From contig NZ_OY762905.1 of assembly GCF_963666525.1 (NCBI RefSeq), positions 310,001 through 374,000 of the forward strand: a stretch of DNA of 64,000 nt, written 5' to 3'. The notes below the pieces were generated by a model that had not been told where the DNA came from, did no database searches, and worked only from the letters and a program-made list of their open reading frames with translations. Source of the stretch: an uncultured Cohaesibacter sp. GTDB taxonomy: Bacteria; Pseudomonadota; Alphaproteobacteria; Rhizobiales; Cohaesibacteraceae. Positions 8,552 through 16,945 of the stretch are shown in pieces (the first letter of the stretch is position 1; the number at the start of each line of letters is the position of its first letter). Both the position numbers and the translations under genes were made by a program.

Positions 8552-9862
8552 CTATTTGGCGTCTTCAGCCCATTCAGCACCGATCGGGTATTCAAAGCGA
8601 TCCAGCGACGCCAGCTTCATCGTCGCACCATAGCCGGGAAGCGGGTTCGGATAGTAGCGGCCACGCGTGACGGTCAGCGGCTCTTCGAAATTCTCATGCA
8701 GATGATCGACATATTCGAGCACCCGGTTTTCCAGCGAACCGGTCACCGCGATATAGTCGAACAGCACGATGTTGAGGGAATACTGGCAGAGCCCTACCCC
8801 GCCGCCATGCGGACAGACCGGCACACCGAATTTTGCGGCCATCAGCAAAACGGCCAGCACTTCGTTGACGCCACCAAGACGTGCCGGATCAAGCTGACAG
8901 AAATCCATGGCCCCAGCCTGGAAGAACTGCTTGAACATCACGCGGTTGTGGGCGTGCTCACCAGTGGCGATCCCGATTGGGCTGATGCGATCCTTGATGG
9001 CCCGATGGCCCTGAACATCATCCGGGCTCGTCGGTTCCTCGATCCACAGCGGATTGAATTCGGCCAGACGGCGCATGTTCTCGACAGCCTGATCCACATC
9101 CCAGTTCTGGTTGGCATCCATCATCAGTTGACGGTCCCAGCCCAGTTCCTCACGCAGGATCTGGGCGCGGCGAACGTCCTGATCAATGTCGGCACCGATC
9201 TTCTGCTTGAGATGGGTCCAGCCATCCGCCACAGCTTCCCGGGCAAGACGGCGCATCTTCTCTTCCGAATAGCCCAGCCAGCCAGCGGCGGTGGTGTATC
9301 CCGGGAAGCCCTTCTCCAGCATCTCTGCTTCGCGGGCAGCCTTGCCCGGCTGTGCCTTGCGCAGAAGGCCGATGGCTTGATAGGGAGTAAGGACGTCTGA
9401 GATATAGGTAAAGTCGACGCAGCGCACCAACTCTTCCGGACTCATGTCGACCAGCATTTTCCAGACCGGCTTGCCCTGCGACTTGGCCCACATGTCCCAA
9501 AGTGCGTTGACGAGCGCAGCTGTTGCCAGATGTACCAGCCCCTTTTCCGGACCAACCCAACGCAGCTGGCAGTCACCGGCCACCAACTTGTGCCAGAAGG
9601 CACCGAAATTGGCCGTGATGTCCTCAAGCGTCTGACCGATAACGAACATTTCTGCCAGCTCTCGGGCAGCGACGACGCACAGATCATTGCCACGGCCGAT
9701 GGTGAAGGTCAGCCCGCAGCCTTCAAGGCCGCTGTCGGTCTGCAGCGTTACATAGGTGGCCGAGTAGTCGGAAATCGCATTCATGGCGTCCGAGCCATCG
9801 AGATTGCGCGACGTTGGGAAGCGGATGTCGCGTACAACGACATTTGTAATTCTGGTTGCCAT
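8552..9862 (-). CDS. Enolase-superfamily sugar-acid dehydratase, L-fuconate dehydratase-like
   Basis: Expected to dehydrate an aldonic sugar acid, best match L-fuconate, to the 2-keto-3-deoxy acid. The 436-residue protein has the enolase-superfamily N-terminal cap and a TIM barrel with the K-x-K base (HLKQKIG), metal ligands in MMDANQNW, WIEEP and IATGEH, and the CPHGGGVGLCQ segment with the catalytic His, as in Xanthomonas FucD and human ENOSF1. I chose the ATG at 9862 (MATRITN) because AGG lies 6-7 bases upstream; an ATG four codons earlier would overlap that site. It is the last gene of a minus-strand TRAP cluster, which probably imports its substrate. Superfamily certain; exact substrate inferred. 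Confidence 0.88.
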   Translation of the reverse strand: MATRITNVVVRDIRFPTSRNLDGSDAMNAISDYSATYVTLQTDSGLEGCGLTFTIGRGNDLCVVAARELAEMFVIGQTLEDITANFGAFWHKLVAGDCQLRWVGPEKGLVHLATAALVNALWDMWAKSQGKPVWKMLVDMSPEELVRCVDFTYISDVLTPYQAIGLLRKAQPGKAAREAEMLEKGFPGYTTAAGWLGYSEEKMRRLAREAVADGWTHLKQKIGADIDQDVRRAQILREELGWDRQLMMDANQNWDVDQAVENMRRLAEFNPLWIEEPTSPDDVQGHRAIKDRISPIGIATGEHAHNRVMFKQFFQAGAMDFCQLDPARLGGVNEVLAVLLMAAKFGVPVCPHGGGVGLCQYSLNIVLFDYIAVTGSLENRVLEYVDHLHENFEEPLTVTRGRYYPNPLPGYGATMKLASLDRFEYPIGAEWAEDAK

Positions 9863-9955
9863 TTTAAACCTCATTGATGTTGAGAGACCTGCGCCGCGAT
9901 GGCGGCCGGAGGCCAGACCGGTTCAGTATCGAGCCGGTCCGATTGTTCGTAAGGA

Positions 9956-11551
9956 TCAGTGGAAGAGCATTGTCAGCTCAGGGAAGAAGAGCACCAGCAG
10001 CAGAACCAGGATCTGGATGCCGATGAAGGGGATGAAGCCCTTGAAAATGTCGGGCAAGGTGATGTGCGGCGGCGCAACGGACTTCAGGAAGAAGGCTGCC
10101 GGTCCGAACGGCGGCGAAAGGAAGGCCACCTGCATGGCCACCGTGAAGACCACACCGAACCAGATCGGCACCATGGCCGCCTGATCCGCCATCGGCCCAA
10201 GCAGACCAAGTTCGGCGCGCGGCAGCTCCACGACGATCGGCAGGAATACCGGCATGACCAGCAGCACGATACCGACCCAATCCATGAAGGCTCCGAGGAA
10301 CAGGAAGATCACCATCATGATGAGCAGCACACCGTAGGTCGGCATGTCTGCACCAATGATGAGATTGGCAATATAGGTCGGCCCGCCAGCCATGGTGTAG
10401 GCCCCTGCCAGAGCGGTGGCACCCATGGTGATCGACAGGATGGAACCGGTCGAGATGAAGGTCTGGCTCGCCGCCTGCCTGATGAGGCTGAAATTCAACT
10501 CCTTGCGGATGGCCACGATCAGCAGAACGATGATCGAGCCCATGCCAGCGGCTTCGGTGATGCCGGTGATGCCACCATAAATGGAGCCCAGTACGACGCC
10601 GACGATGATGAAGGGCGCGACAAGACCTTTCGACATCCGCCATGTTTCGGCGATGATCGCCTGGCCGAATACCAACCTCGTTCCAGCAAGCCCGATCAGC
10701 AGAGCGATAAGGGAGACCAGATGCTCCTGCATGCTATAGGGCAAATATTCTTCGGGCCTCAGGCCGCCAAAGCCGTTCTGGATCTCGATGGCAGCGCCAT
10801 GAACCAGACGCCCCAGCCCCCACACTGCCAGCATCCAGCCAAGCAAGGTCACAAAACACTTGGTTTTCTCAAGCCCGGCCAGTTGGTCCTCGTCCATTTC
10901 CGGCAGCGGTGCCAGCGATGGATTGAGCCGCGTCCTGATGATGATATAGACGATGTAGAAGCCACCCAGCATGAAACCGGGAAAGAAGGCGGCCTTGAAC
11001 AGCGAGTGGATAGAGGTTTCCGTCACCAGCCCATACATGATCAGCACGATGGACGGCGGGATCATCGTTCCCAGCGTACCACTGGCGCAGATCGTGCCGA
11101 TGGCAAGGCTCTGATTATAGCCTAGCCGCAGCATCTGAGGCAGGGCGATGAGACCAAGCAGAACCACCTCGCCGCCGATGATGCCGGACATCGCGGCCAT
11201 GACAATGGCCATGATCGACGTGACGATGGCGATCCCGCCGCGTGTCCTCGATAGCCACATGTTGAGGCTGCTGTACATGTCTCTGGCGATGCCGGATCGT
11301 TCAAGCATCAGGGCCATGAAGATGAAGAGCGGCACGGAAATCAGCGCATAATTGGTCAGAACACCATAGATGCGCTGCGCCAGGATATTGAGAGGCCCCA
11401 TGCCGAAGTGACTGAAAAGCATGCCCACGCCGAATTTCATCGCCATGACGGCGACAGCGAGCACACCGGATGCAAATGCTAGTGGCATACCGATTGCGAG
11501 AAGAAACAACATTCCCATCAGCAATACGGCCGAGATCAAACCCGCGTCCAT
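9956..11551 (-). CDS. dctM: TRAP transporter large permease (DctM family)
   Basis: Large membrane subunit of a tripartite ATP-independent periplasmic transporter; it carries the solute, driven by the sodium or proton gradient. The 531-residue protein is almost entirely hydrophobic with about a dozen or more membrane segments. DctM signatures include GMPLAFASGVLAVA, LISVPLFIFMALMLERSG, MSGIIGGEVVLLGLIALPQML, GTICASGTLGTMIPPSIVLIMYG, TEAAGMGSI and the C-terminal LLVLFFPELTMLF. It is somewhat longer than DctM of Rhodobacter because of an extra loop around residues 200-290. It lies 132 bases downstream of the small permease gene and before the dehydratase, fitting uptake of a sugar acid. Confidence 0.95.
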   Translation of the reverse strand: MDAGLISAVLLMGMLFLLAIGMPLAFASGVLAVAVMAMKFGVGMLFSHFGMGPLNILAQRIYGVLTNYALISVPLFIFMALMLERSGIARDMYSSLNMWLSRTRGGIAIVTSIMAIVMAAMSGIIGGEVVLLGLIALPQMLRLGYNQSLAIGTICASGTLGTMIPPSIVLIMYGLVTETSIHSLFKAAFFPGFMLGGFYIVYIIIRTRLNPSLAPLPEMDEDQLAGLEKTKCFVTLLGWMLAVWGLGRLVHGAAIEIQNGFGGLRPEEYLPYSMQEHLVSLIALLIGLAGTRLVFGQAIIAETWRMSKGLVAPFIIVGVVLGSIYGGITGITEAAGMGSIIVLLIVAIRKELNFSLIRQAASQTFISTGSILSITMGATALAGAYTMAGGPTYIANLIIGADMPTYGVLLIMMVIFLFLGAFMDWVGIVLLVMPVFLPIVVELPRAELGLLGPMADQAAMVPIWFGVVFTVAMQVAFLSPPFGPAAFFLKSVAPPHITLPDIFKGFIPFIGIQILVLLLVLFFPELTMLFH

Positions 11552-11683
11552 AGCTCTGGCTCCTTTGATGTGAAGACACAGCTCTCCCGTCGACTGCCTC
11601 AGCGCATCAATCAGGCGCAGAGAAACAGTCCGGAAACGGTCTTCAGAATTCTGGTTGAATGAATTGGGGTGCCAAGGGCCGGA

Positions 11684-12202
11684 TCAGCTTTCGCTTTCCC
11701 CGTCCTTCCAGTCCATGATCAGGTTGGAAATGGCCTGCACGGCAATCAGCACAAAGCTGATCAGCAGCAGCGGTTTGAGCGTTGCCGGGATGGGGGGATC
11801 CCAGGCCGTACCGAAGGTTTCCCAAGAGATCAGCTTGCGGACAGCATCGGTGTAGCTGCCCCAGACGAGCGCCATGACATAGACGCCGAGCAGAGCGACA
11901 GAGATGAGATCGAAGACATGCTGCAGCCAGCGTGGTGCAATATCATAGATGATAGTGATCCGGATGTGTGACCGCTTGCGCATCGCATAGACCCCGGCCA
12001 GCAGATAGACGCCACCACAGATCCACAGCGACAACTCGTTGGCCCATAAGGTGGGGCTGACGAAGACATAGCGCATGGTGACTTCGTAGAAGATCACGCA
12101 AACAACGACGGGAACGCCCCACATGCTGACAAGTCCCAAGAGGGACGACAGACTGTCTATCGGCGACCGCTTTTTTCCAACGTCCTTGTGAGAATTTGCC
12201 AT
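11684..12202 (-). CDS. dctQ: TRAP transporter small permease (DctQ family)
   Basis: Small four-helix membrane subunit of the TRAP transporter, partner of the large permease just downstream. The 172-residue protein has hydrophobic segments near residues 20-40, 55-75, 95-115 and 140-160, with the DctQ-like signatures VTMRYVF, ANELSLWICGGVYLLAGVYAMRKRSHIRI and a short charged tail (DWKDGESES). The ATG at 12202 has AGGAGG (12211-12216) upstream, a strong ribosome binding site. Its cytoplasmic N-terminus (KDVGKKRSPID) is basic, consistent with the positive-inside rule. Confidence 0.92.
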   Translation of the reverse strand: MANSHKDVGKKRSPIDSLSSLLGLVSMWGVPVVVCVIFYEVTMRYVFVSPTLWANELSLWICGGVYLLAGVYAMRKRSHIRITIIYDIAPRWLQHVFDLISVALLGVYVMALVWGSYTDAVRKLISWETFGTAWDPPIPATLKPLLLISFVLIAVQAISNLIMDWKDGESES

Positions 12203-12312
12203 CTCACATTCCTCCTATGTGGCAACAGGCCGGTCCTTTGAAAGGCCCGCAGCCAGGTGATGACGGACGGTCGCAGGAATGAAGACCAGACTTCATTCTT
12301 CAGGGGCTGCGA

Positions 12313-13119
12313 TCACTCCTTTTTCAAGTCTTCCAGAGAGTGCAAGCGGTTCATGATCGTAAGGACAATGTCATCTTTGTCGGATGCGTTCACCCCATCA
12401 AGCCCTTCCTCAAGGAAGGGAACACCGAAACTCTTGCAATGGATCTGCATGGCTCTATGAGCGGCAGCAGGATCCCGCGCTTCAAGCGCCTCCAGAATGA
12501 CTTCATGTTCCTTCTGCACGGCCACGATATTTTCCTTGGCCCCGAGAATCTGGCGCCGGATACGAGCCCAGTTCGGAAAGCGTTCTCGAACGCTCCAGAG
12601 CTGGTCCATGATGGAAATGAACATGTTGTTCTGTGTCGATTGCGCGATTCCCATGTGAAAGTCGAAATCATAGGTGTCCAGTTCCTGAACAGGCAGATCC
12701 GGTTCTTTCATTCTTTCCAGAATGTCCCGCAGCTCGGCGAGCTTCTCCTTGGAAATCGTCAGGGCAGCAACCGCAGCGATGTCGGCTTCAAACCAGTAAC
12801 GGGCTTCGACCAGTTCGGAAAAACTGCAGTTGTCGATCAGTCCCAGTCCTTTTGCCGGCAATCGTTGTGCAACAAATGCTCCATATCCAAATCGTGTTTC
12901 CACATATCCCATCATTTCCAGAGATATCATGGCCTCGCGAATGGTGGGGCGGCTGACTTGCAACAGCTCCACCAACTCCACATCCGGTGGCATCTTCTGC
13001 CCTGGCTCGAGCGCACCCTGTCGAATAAGCTCGGCGATCTGATCCGCAACAACGCGATAGCGTGGCAATGGCGCTGCTGCCGGACTGATTGCCAATTTCT
13101 GCTTGATATCTTTGGACAT
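12313..13119 (-). CDS. GntR-family (FCD subfamily) transcriptional regulator
   Basis: A 268-residue repressor-type regulator. Residues about 20-90 form the GntR winged helix-turn-helix (QIAELIRQGALEPGQKMPPDVELVELLQVSRPTIREAMISLEMMGYVE, read in parts). The C-terminal half is an all-helical FCD ligand domain with candidate metal histidines in FDFHMGIAQ and HRAMQIHCKS. It sits between the TRAP binding-protein gene and the permease genes, so it probably senses the transported sugar acid or a product and controls the cluster. A palindrome suited to this subfamily overlaps the -35 element of the binding-protein promoter at 14429-14441. The subfamily is clear; its ligand is inferred only from context. 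Confidence 0.92.
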   Translation of the reverse strand: MSKDIKQKLAISPAAAPLPRYRVVADQIAELIRQGALEPGQKMPPDVELVELLQVSRPTIREAMISLEMMGYVETRFGYGAFVAQRLPAKGLGLIDNCSFSELVEARYWFEADIAAVAALTISKEKLAELRDILERMKEPDLPVQELDTYDFDFHMGIAQSTQNNMFISIMDQLWSVRERFPNWARIRRQILGAKENIVAVQKEHEVILEALEARDPAAAHRAMQIHCKSFGVPFLEEGLDGVNASDKDDIVLTIMNRLHSLEDLKKE

Positions 13120-13264
13120 GTTCCCTCGCCAATCTTTCGGTGATCGTCAACCGGGCCCGAGTCAAACGGGACCCGAAACAGACGGTTGAGAACCAATACA
13201 ATGCTTACCTTTAGACCACAACATTGCAAATATCGACAAGATGAGAACACTGTTCAAGCCAGAC

Positions 13265-13298
13265 CGGCTGACATCCCCCTGAAGTCGGGACATCAGCC
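13265..13298 (-). other. Intergenic stem-loop between TRAP binding-protein gene and gntR
   Basis: CGGCTGA (13265-13271) pairs with TCAGCCG (13292-13298), and CCC/GGG pairs extend it internally. There is no T run, so it is not a classic terminator. In TRAP operons such hairpins often protect the abundant binding-protein mRNA from 3' decay, which is a plausible role here. Confidence 0.45.
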
Positions 13299-13319
13299 GA
13301 AAGAACCAATGCCGACCGG

Positions 13320-14354
13320 TTACTTCTTGCCCCCAAGACCGATGCGATCAAGAAACTCGATGTGGCTCTTGACGAGCTTGTCGGTTTCCGGGGTCTTCTT
13401 GGCCCACTCAAGCCAGCGAGCCTTGGCTGCAGCGCGGAAGGTGGCGCGATCCTCGGCCGACCAGTTGTGAAGCGTCACCCCAGCCTCAGGAGACTTGGCT
13501 GCGGCCTCGCCGTTCAGCACGAGGGTCTTCATCATCAGGTTCATGGAAAGCTTCTGCATGGCAGTCTCGAGAATGAGACGATGCGCCTCCGGCATGGCAT
13601 CCCAGACATCCTTGTTGCAGGCCAGATGGTCGGCAGACATGGAATGGAAGCCCGGATAGGTGGTCTCCTTGACCACATCATACAACCCCAGACGATAGTT
13701 GTTGGTCAGGGTGGAAGCATCCGCACCATCGATGATCTTGGTTTCGAGCGCAGTGAAGATCTCGTTGAAGTCCATGACGACCGGCTTGGCACCAAGAGAA
13801 GCGAAAATTTCCGATTCCATACCCGGAGGAGAACGGAACTTGAAACCTTCCAGATCCTTCACCCCATTCAGCGGACGCGAGGACACCAGCGATTCCTGTC
13901 CTCCCATGAAGGCCCCGACGAATTGCATATTGTAGCTGTTATACAATTCGTTGATGGCCTGCTTGCCGCCGCCGTAATAGATCCATGACATGAACTGAAG
14001 CGGGTTGTCATATCCGCCCATGACGTCGGCAACAAACTGGAAGGCAGGGTTCTTGCCAGTCTGGTAGCTGCCGTTGGTCATGTCACAACTGGCAACGCCG
14101 TTGCGCACTGCATCAAAGGTTTCGGACGATTTGACCAGCGAACCGGAATAGTAGATCTCGACATCGATCTCCCCGTTCCCCATGGTGCGCACGTCGTTCT
14201 CGAACTGCTTGATGAGTTCACCCGTCGTGGATTCTGCCGTTGTCGTTGTGGCAATTGTCAGGGATGTCTTGGCAGCCTCGGCGGCTCCCCCCAGACAGGC
14301 TGCCATGGCCGTCGCCCCCAGCAGGCGCACCGACAAGCTCAAAAATTTCTTCAT
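13320..14354 (-). CDS. dctP: TRAP transporter periplasmic solute-binding protein (DctP family)
   Basis: Captures the substrate in the periplasm and delivers it to the DctQM permease. The 344-residue precursor has a basic start and hydrophobic signal peptide (MKKFLSLSVRLLGATAMAAC) cleaved near AEAA. The mature DctP fold shows GELIKQFENDVRT, VEIYYSGSLV, DLEGFKFRSPPGMESEIFASLGAKPV (read in parts) and the conserved substrate-binding region FNEIFTALETKIIDGAD. I place the start at the ATG at 14354, with GGAGG 9 bases upstream; an earlier in-frame ATG would add 17 residues ahead of the signal peptide. It is the first gene of the minus-strand cluster, under the promoter at 14408-14436. Confidence 0.95.
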   Translation of the reverse strand: MKKFLSLSVRLLGATAMAACLGGAAEAAKTSLTIATTTTAESTTGELIKQFENDVRTMGNGEIDVEIYYSGSLVKSSETFDAVRNGVASCDMTNGSYQTGKNPAFQFVADVMGGYDNPLQFMSWIYYGGGKQAINELYNSYNMQFVGAFMGGQESLVSSRPLNGVKDLEGFKFRSPPGMESEIFASLGAKPVVMDFNEIFTALETKIIDGADASTLTNNYRLGLYDVVKETTYPGFHSMSADHLACNKDVWDAMPEAHRLILETAMQKLSMNLMMKTLVLNGEAAAKSPEAGVTLHNWSAEDRATFRAAAKARWLEWAKKTPETDKLVKSHIEFLDRIGLGGKK

Positions 14355-14407
14355 GATATTGTTCCTCCAAACTCCCATGAATTCGATCGCTATCGAGCGA
14401 TACAAAT

Positions 14408-14436
14408 GTCATATTGCCAAATTGAAAGATTGTCAA
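14408..14436 (-). promoter_or_regulatory. Sigma70-type promoter of the TRAP binding-protein gene
   Basis: On the minus strand, TTGACA (14436-14431) is a perfect -35 and TATGAC (14413-14408) a 4/6 -10, separated by exactly 17 bases. The predicted start leaves about 45 bases of leader before the ATG at 14354. Confidence 0.65.
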
Positions 14437-14441
14437 ACAAT
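14429..14441. promoter_or_regulatory. Putative GntR/FCD operator overlapping the -35 element
   Basis: ATTGT-CAA-ACAAT is a perfect 5+3+5 palindrome fitting the tnGTnnnACna pattern of FadR/FCD-type GntR operators. It covers the -35 hexamer, so binding would block RNA polymerase. An overlapping longer repeat GTCAAAC (14432-14438) / GTTTGAC (14448-14454) may extend it. The local gntR product is the natural candidate. Confidence 0.6.
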
Positions 14442-14513
14442 ATTACAGTTTGACGATGGTGACGGAGGCGCGTGTCGGGGATCAAATGCACCCAATAAAT
14501 TGAAATGCATACG

Positions 14514-14545
14514 AAAAAACCTTCTGATCAGGCCTGACCAGAAGG
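14514..14545 (-). terminator. Rho-independent terminator after the cupin gene
   Basis: On the minus strand CCTTCTGGTCAG pairs with CTGATCAGAAGG (one G-T wobble), followed by six T. It lies about 135 bases beyond the cupin stop and insulates the TRAP promoter from it. Confidence 0.8.
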
Positions 14546-14678
14546 TGGTGATATCGCTATGAATTGGGAAAGATGGGCAGAAAAACGGAAAAATCGGGCT
14601 AGCATAACGCTCTTGTCTGCCAGTCAGCCCCACCTGAGAAGCCAAGAACACAAGAAGAGCAAGACACAAGTCTCAGCT

Positions 14679-14990
14679 CTATATGCTACCGGCCTTCTCG
14701 ATCACGAGAACCCGGGCCGGACCATCCGGGCTGGCGAAATGTTCGTCCCCATCTTCGGCGTGGAAAATATCCCCTGCCCTCAGTCGCAGAAGCTCTTCGG
14801 CGCCGTCCCGGCGAATATGCATGTCGACCACACCATCCAGAACCACAAACACCTCTGGGCCATCATTGACGTGCCATTGATAGGGCGCATCCGTCCAGTG
14901 AAGACGCACTGTGGCACCCTCAATGCGTTCGATATCCAGGGCATCCCACGCCCTCGTTCCGGTGAATGCGCTCGCAGTAAACTTTCTCAT
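14679..14990 (-). CDS. Small cupin-domain protein
   Basis: A 103-residue single-domain RmlC-like cupin. The conserved double-stranded beta-helix motifs are visible: PYQWHVNDGPEVFVVLDGVVDMHI (motif 1 region), RAGDIFHAEDGDEHFASP (motif 2) and a final strand ARVLVIEKAG. Several His and Glu residues could bind a metal. The ATG at 14990 (MRKFTASAF) has AGAGGA 7 bases upstream and is preferred over an in-frame start 49 codons earlier that would run into the divergent regulator gene. Divergent transcription from an Lrp-type gene suggests shared regulation. Enzymatic or sensory role cannot be assigned. Confidence 0.85.
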   Translation of the reverse strand: MRKFTASAFTGTRAWDALDIERIEGATVRLHWTDAPYQWHVNDGPEVFVVLDGVVDMHIRRDGAEELLRLRAGDIFHAEDGDEHFASPDGPARVLVIEKAGSI

Positions 14991-15100
14991 ATGCCATCCT
15001 CTGTCCATCGGGGCTTTGTGCCATCCTGAGAGCATGATAAGAGCAAAGCGCAAAGCAGGAAACTTGCGTTCCGACGGAATGCGCCTGCCAATCGAGGGAA

Positions 15101-15520
15101 ATGCAGTTGGATCAGACGGACAAGCGCATAATGGCAATTCTTGAACGGGATGGCCGGATCAGCGCAGCTGAACTCGGGCGACAGATCGGCCTGTCGCGCA
15201 CTGCCGTACAGGACAGGATTTCCAGACTGGAATCCAACGGGACGATCACCGGCTATCATGCCAGGCTGTCGCCATCTGCGGACAGTCTGATCCGGGCGGT
15301 CCTGTTTGTAAAAATCGCCATTCGCCCCTGCGAAAAAGCGCTCCTCTGGCTATCGGGGCTGGAAGGCGTACAGGAAGTGGCGTCTCTCTCTGGCGACATT
15401 GATGCGGTCGTGCGCTGCGCCGTACCGGACGTCAGCGCCTTGACCAGATTGAACGACAGGATCGGTGCCAGCGAACTGATTTCAAGCTCGACATCCGGCA
15501 TCATCCTGCGTCAGCTTTGA
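15101..15520 (+). CDS. Lrp/AsnC-family transcriptional regulator
   Basis: A 139-residue regulator with an N-terminal winged helix-turn-helix (MQLDQTDKRIMAILERDGRI, then LGRQIGLSRTAVQDRISRLE and the wing GTITGYHARL) and a C-terminal RAM/AsnC ligand domain (AVLFVKIAI, VQEVASLSGDIDAVVRCAVPD). Family members bind amino acids and form octamers or hexadecamers. It is divergent from the cupin gene (110 bases between starts) and converges on a LysE-type exporter, a common pairing of Lrp regulators with amino-acid exporters. GAGGG sits only about 2 bases before the ATG, closer than usual, but no better start exists. Confidence 0.92.
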   Translation: MQLDQTDKRIMAILERDGRISAAELGRQIGLSRTAVQDRISRLESNGTITGYHARLSPSADSLIRAVLFVKIAIRPCEKALLWLSGLEGVQEVASLSGDIDAVVRCAVPDVSALTRLNDRIGASELISSSTSGIILRQL

Positions 15521-15572
15521 CGAAAGAATGCCATTTCATTTCTTAAGAAACAAAACGATAAGCGCAGGTTTT

Positions 15573-16196
15573 CTAGCGCTGAGTAAGAGCCAGCTTGGCC
15601 CCGAGCGCAACGAATGTTGCTGCGAAGCCGCGTTTCAGCCAGGTCATGACCTGCGGTTGCGACAACAGCTTGTCCCTAACCGAAGCCGCCGCAGCCGCCA
15701 CCAGCGCAAACACAACGAACGTCATCGCCATGAACACGGCGCTTAACGCAACCATGTCCCCCAACGGGCTGGTCGTGTTGATATCAATGAACTGCGGCAG
15801 GAACGCCAGAAAGAAAATCGACAGTTTCGGATTGAGCAGATTGAGAAGAATGCCGTCCCGCATAACCCCGAACGCAGTCTTCTTGTGCGGCTCGTCGCTT
15901 TTGAGCTGATCGGGGTCGAACTGTTCCCTATCCTTCATCATCCGGTAGGCCATGAACAGCAGATAGGCGACACCGGCAAACTTGACCAACTGGAAGGCCA
16001 TGGCGCTAGCGTGCAGCAAGGCAGCAACCCCGAGCGCTGCGGCGGTCATGTGGGAAAGGATGGAGAGCGTCCCCCCGAGCGCGGCCAGCAGCCCCAAGCG
16101 CAGACCCCGCCGCAAGGTAATCAGCAGCGTATAGATCATGCCCGTCCCGGGCGTAATCACGATAAACAGAGAGGTGATGAAAAATTCGATCGACAT
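15573..16196 (-). CDS. LysE/RhtB-family amino-acid exporter
   Basis: A 207-residue inner-membrane protein with about six hydrophobic segments and the LysE/RhtB family start (MSIEFFITSLFIVITPGTGM), followed by GLRLGLLAALGGTLS, FAGVAYLLFMAYRM and GILLNLLNPKLSIFFLAFLPQF. Members export amino acids such as lysine, homoserine, threonine or leucine; the substrate cannot be read here. The ATG at 16196 has AAGGGA upstream, preferred over an in-frame start 14 codons earlier that lacks one. It converges on the Lrp-type gene, only 52 bases away. Confidence 0.92.
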   Translation of the reverse strand: MSIEFFITSLFIVITPGTGMIYTLLITLRRGLRLGLLAALGGTLSILSHMTAAALGVAALLHASAMAFQLVKFAGVAYLLFMAYRMMKDREQFDPDQLKSDEPHKKTAFGVMRDGILLNLLNPKLSIFFLAFLPQFIDINTTSPLGDMVALSAVFMAMTFVVFALVAAAAASVRDKLLSQPQVMTWLKRGFAATFVALGAKLALTQR

Positions 16197-16302
16197 GACG
16201 TTCCCTTGAGATGCACAGAACATTATGCCCGAAGGCATATAGAAGCATACAACCCGGAGGAACGGTCGACAATTGATACATTTCCGATGAAATCAAAGCG
16301 AG

Positions 16303-16644
16303 CTATCTGCCAAGTTCGAGAAACTTGCACTTGTTCATCGTATGAAATTCGGTGATGACGAACTGCTCCTTGCCTTTCAGTTTGAAACGGCAACCAAAGC
16401 GCGCGCCGCCATAGGGCAGGATATTCGCGTCAACCTTGGTCTGTTCTTCGACGTTGAGACACATGACATCACCAACCGGCAGGTTGCGTTCAATATCACC
16501 ATTCTCACTCTGCATCAGAATATAAAGAGTGCGTCCAGCCCCATTTTCAAGACAGGCTGCAGAAGCGGGCAGCCCGGATAGCACTATCAAGCCGACACAA
16601 GAAACAAGAGTTCCAACACCGGCGAACAAAAAGCGTCTTTTCAT
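16303..16644 (-). CDS. Small secreted cysteine-containing protein, unknown function
   Basis: A 113-residue protein that I do not recognise. The ATG at 16644 (MKRRFLFAGVG) begins a clear signal peptide ending SASA or ASAAC, giving a mature form of about 83 residues. Four cysteines (ACLENG, MCLNVEE, GCRFK and KCKFLE) are spaced to allow two disulfides, fitting a periplasmic or outer-surface protein. A longer frame extends 66 codons upstream but contains no ribosome binding site near its start and would bury the signal peptide, so I reject it. It is divergent from amn. Confidence 0.7.
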   Translation of the reverse strand: MKRRFLFAGVGTLVSCVGLIVLSGLPASAACLENGAGRTLYILMQSENGDIERNLPVGDVMCLNVEEQTKVDANILPYGGARFGCRFKLKGKEQFVITEFHTMNKCKFLELGR

Positions 16645-16945
16645 AAGAACAACCCTTTCAGCACGGCAGAAAATTGGCCACGATGACAGAAAAAACCTGC
16701 GCAATACATCATGACTCAACCTACTATAAATAGCACTTTGTAAAAAAACTGAAAAGAGATACGTATTTTCGCCCCCCTGCTGCATCTTCTGTAACCAACG
16801 GTAAAATCTGCGCAAATCGGTCGGGATCTTTTTGTCGTACACTTAATTGCAACACAATCACCTCTATTGTTGCCCAGATCATATTTTTCCTTGACCTTTT
16901 CGGCGAAACAGCAGAAAAGGCCAGAGGAAAAGGAGAATGAAAAGA

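Noticed and set aside
9959..11125. Open frame opposite the TRAP large permease
   Set aside because: Very rich in His, Asp and Gln, as expected from reading hydrophobic codons in reverse; no start signal.
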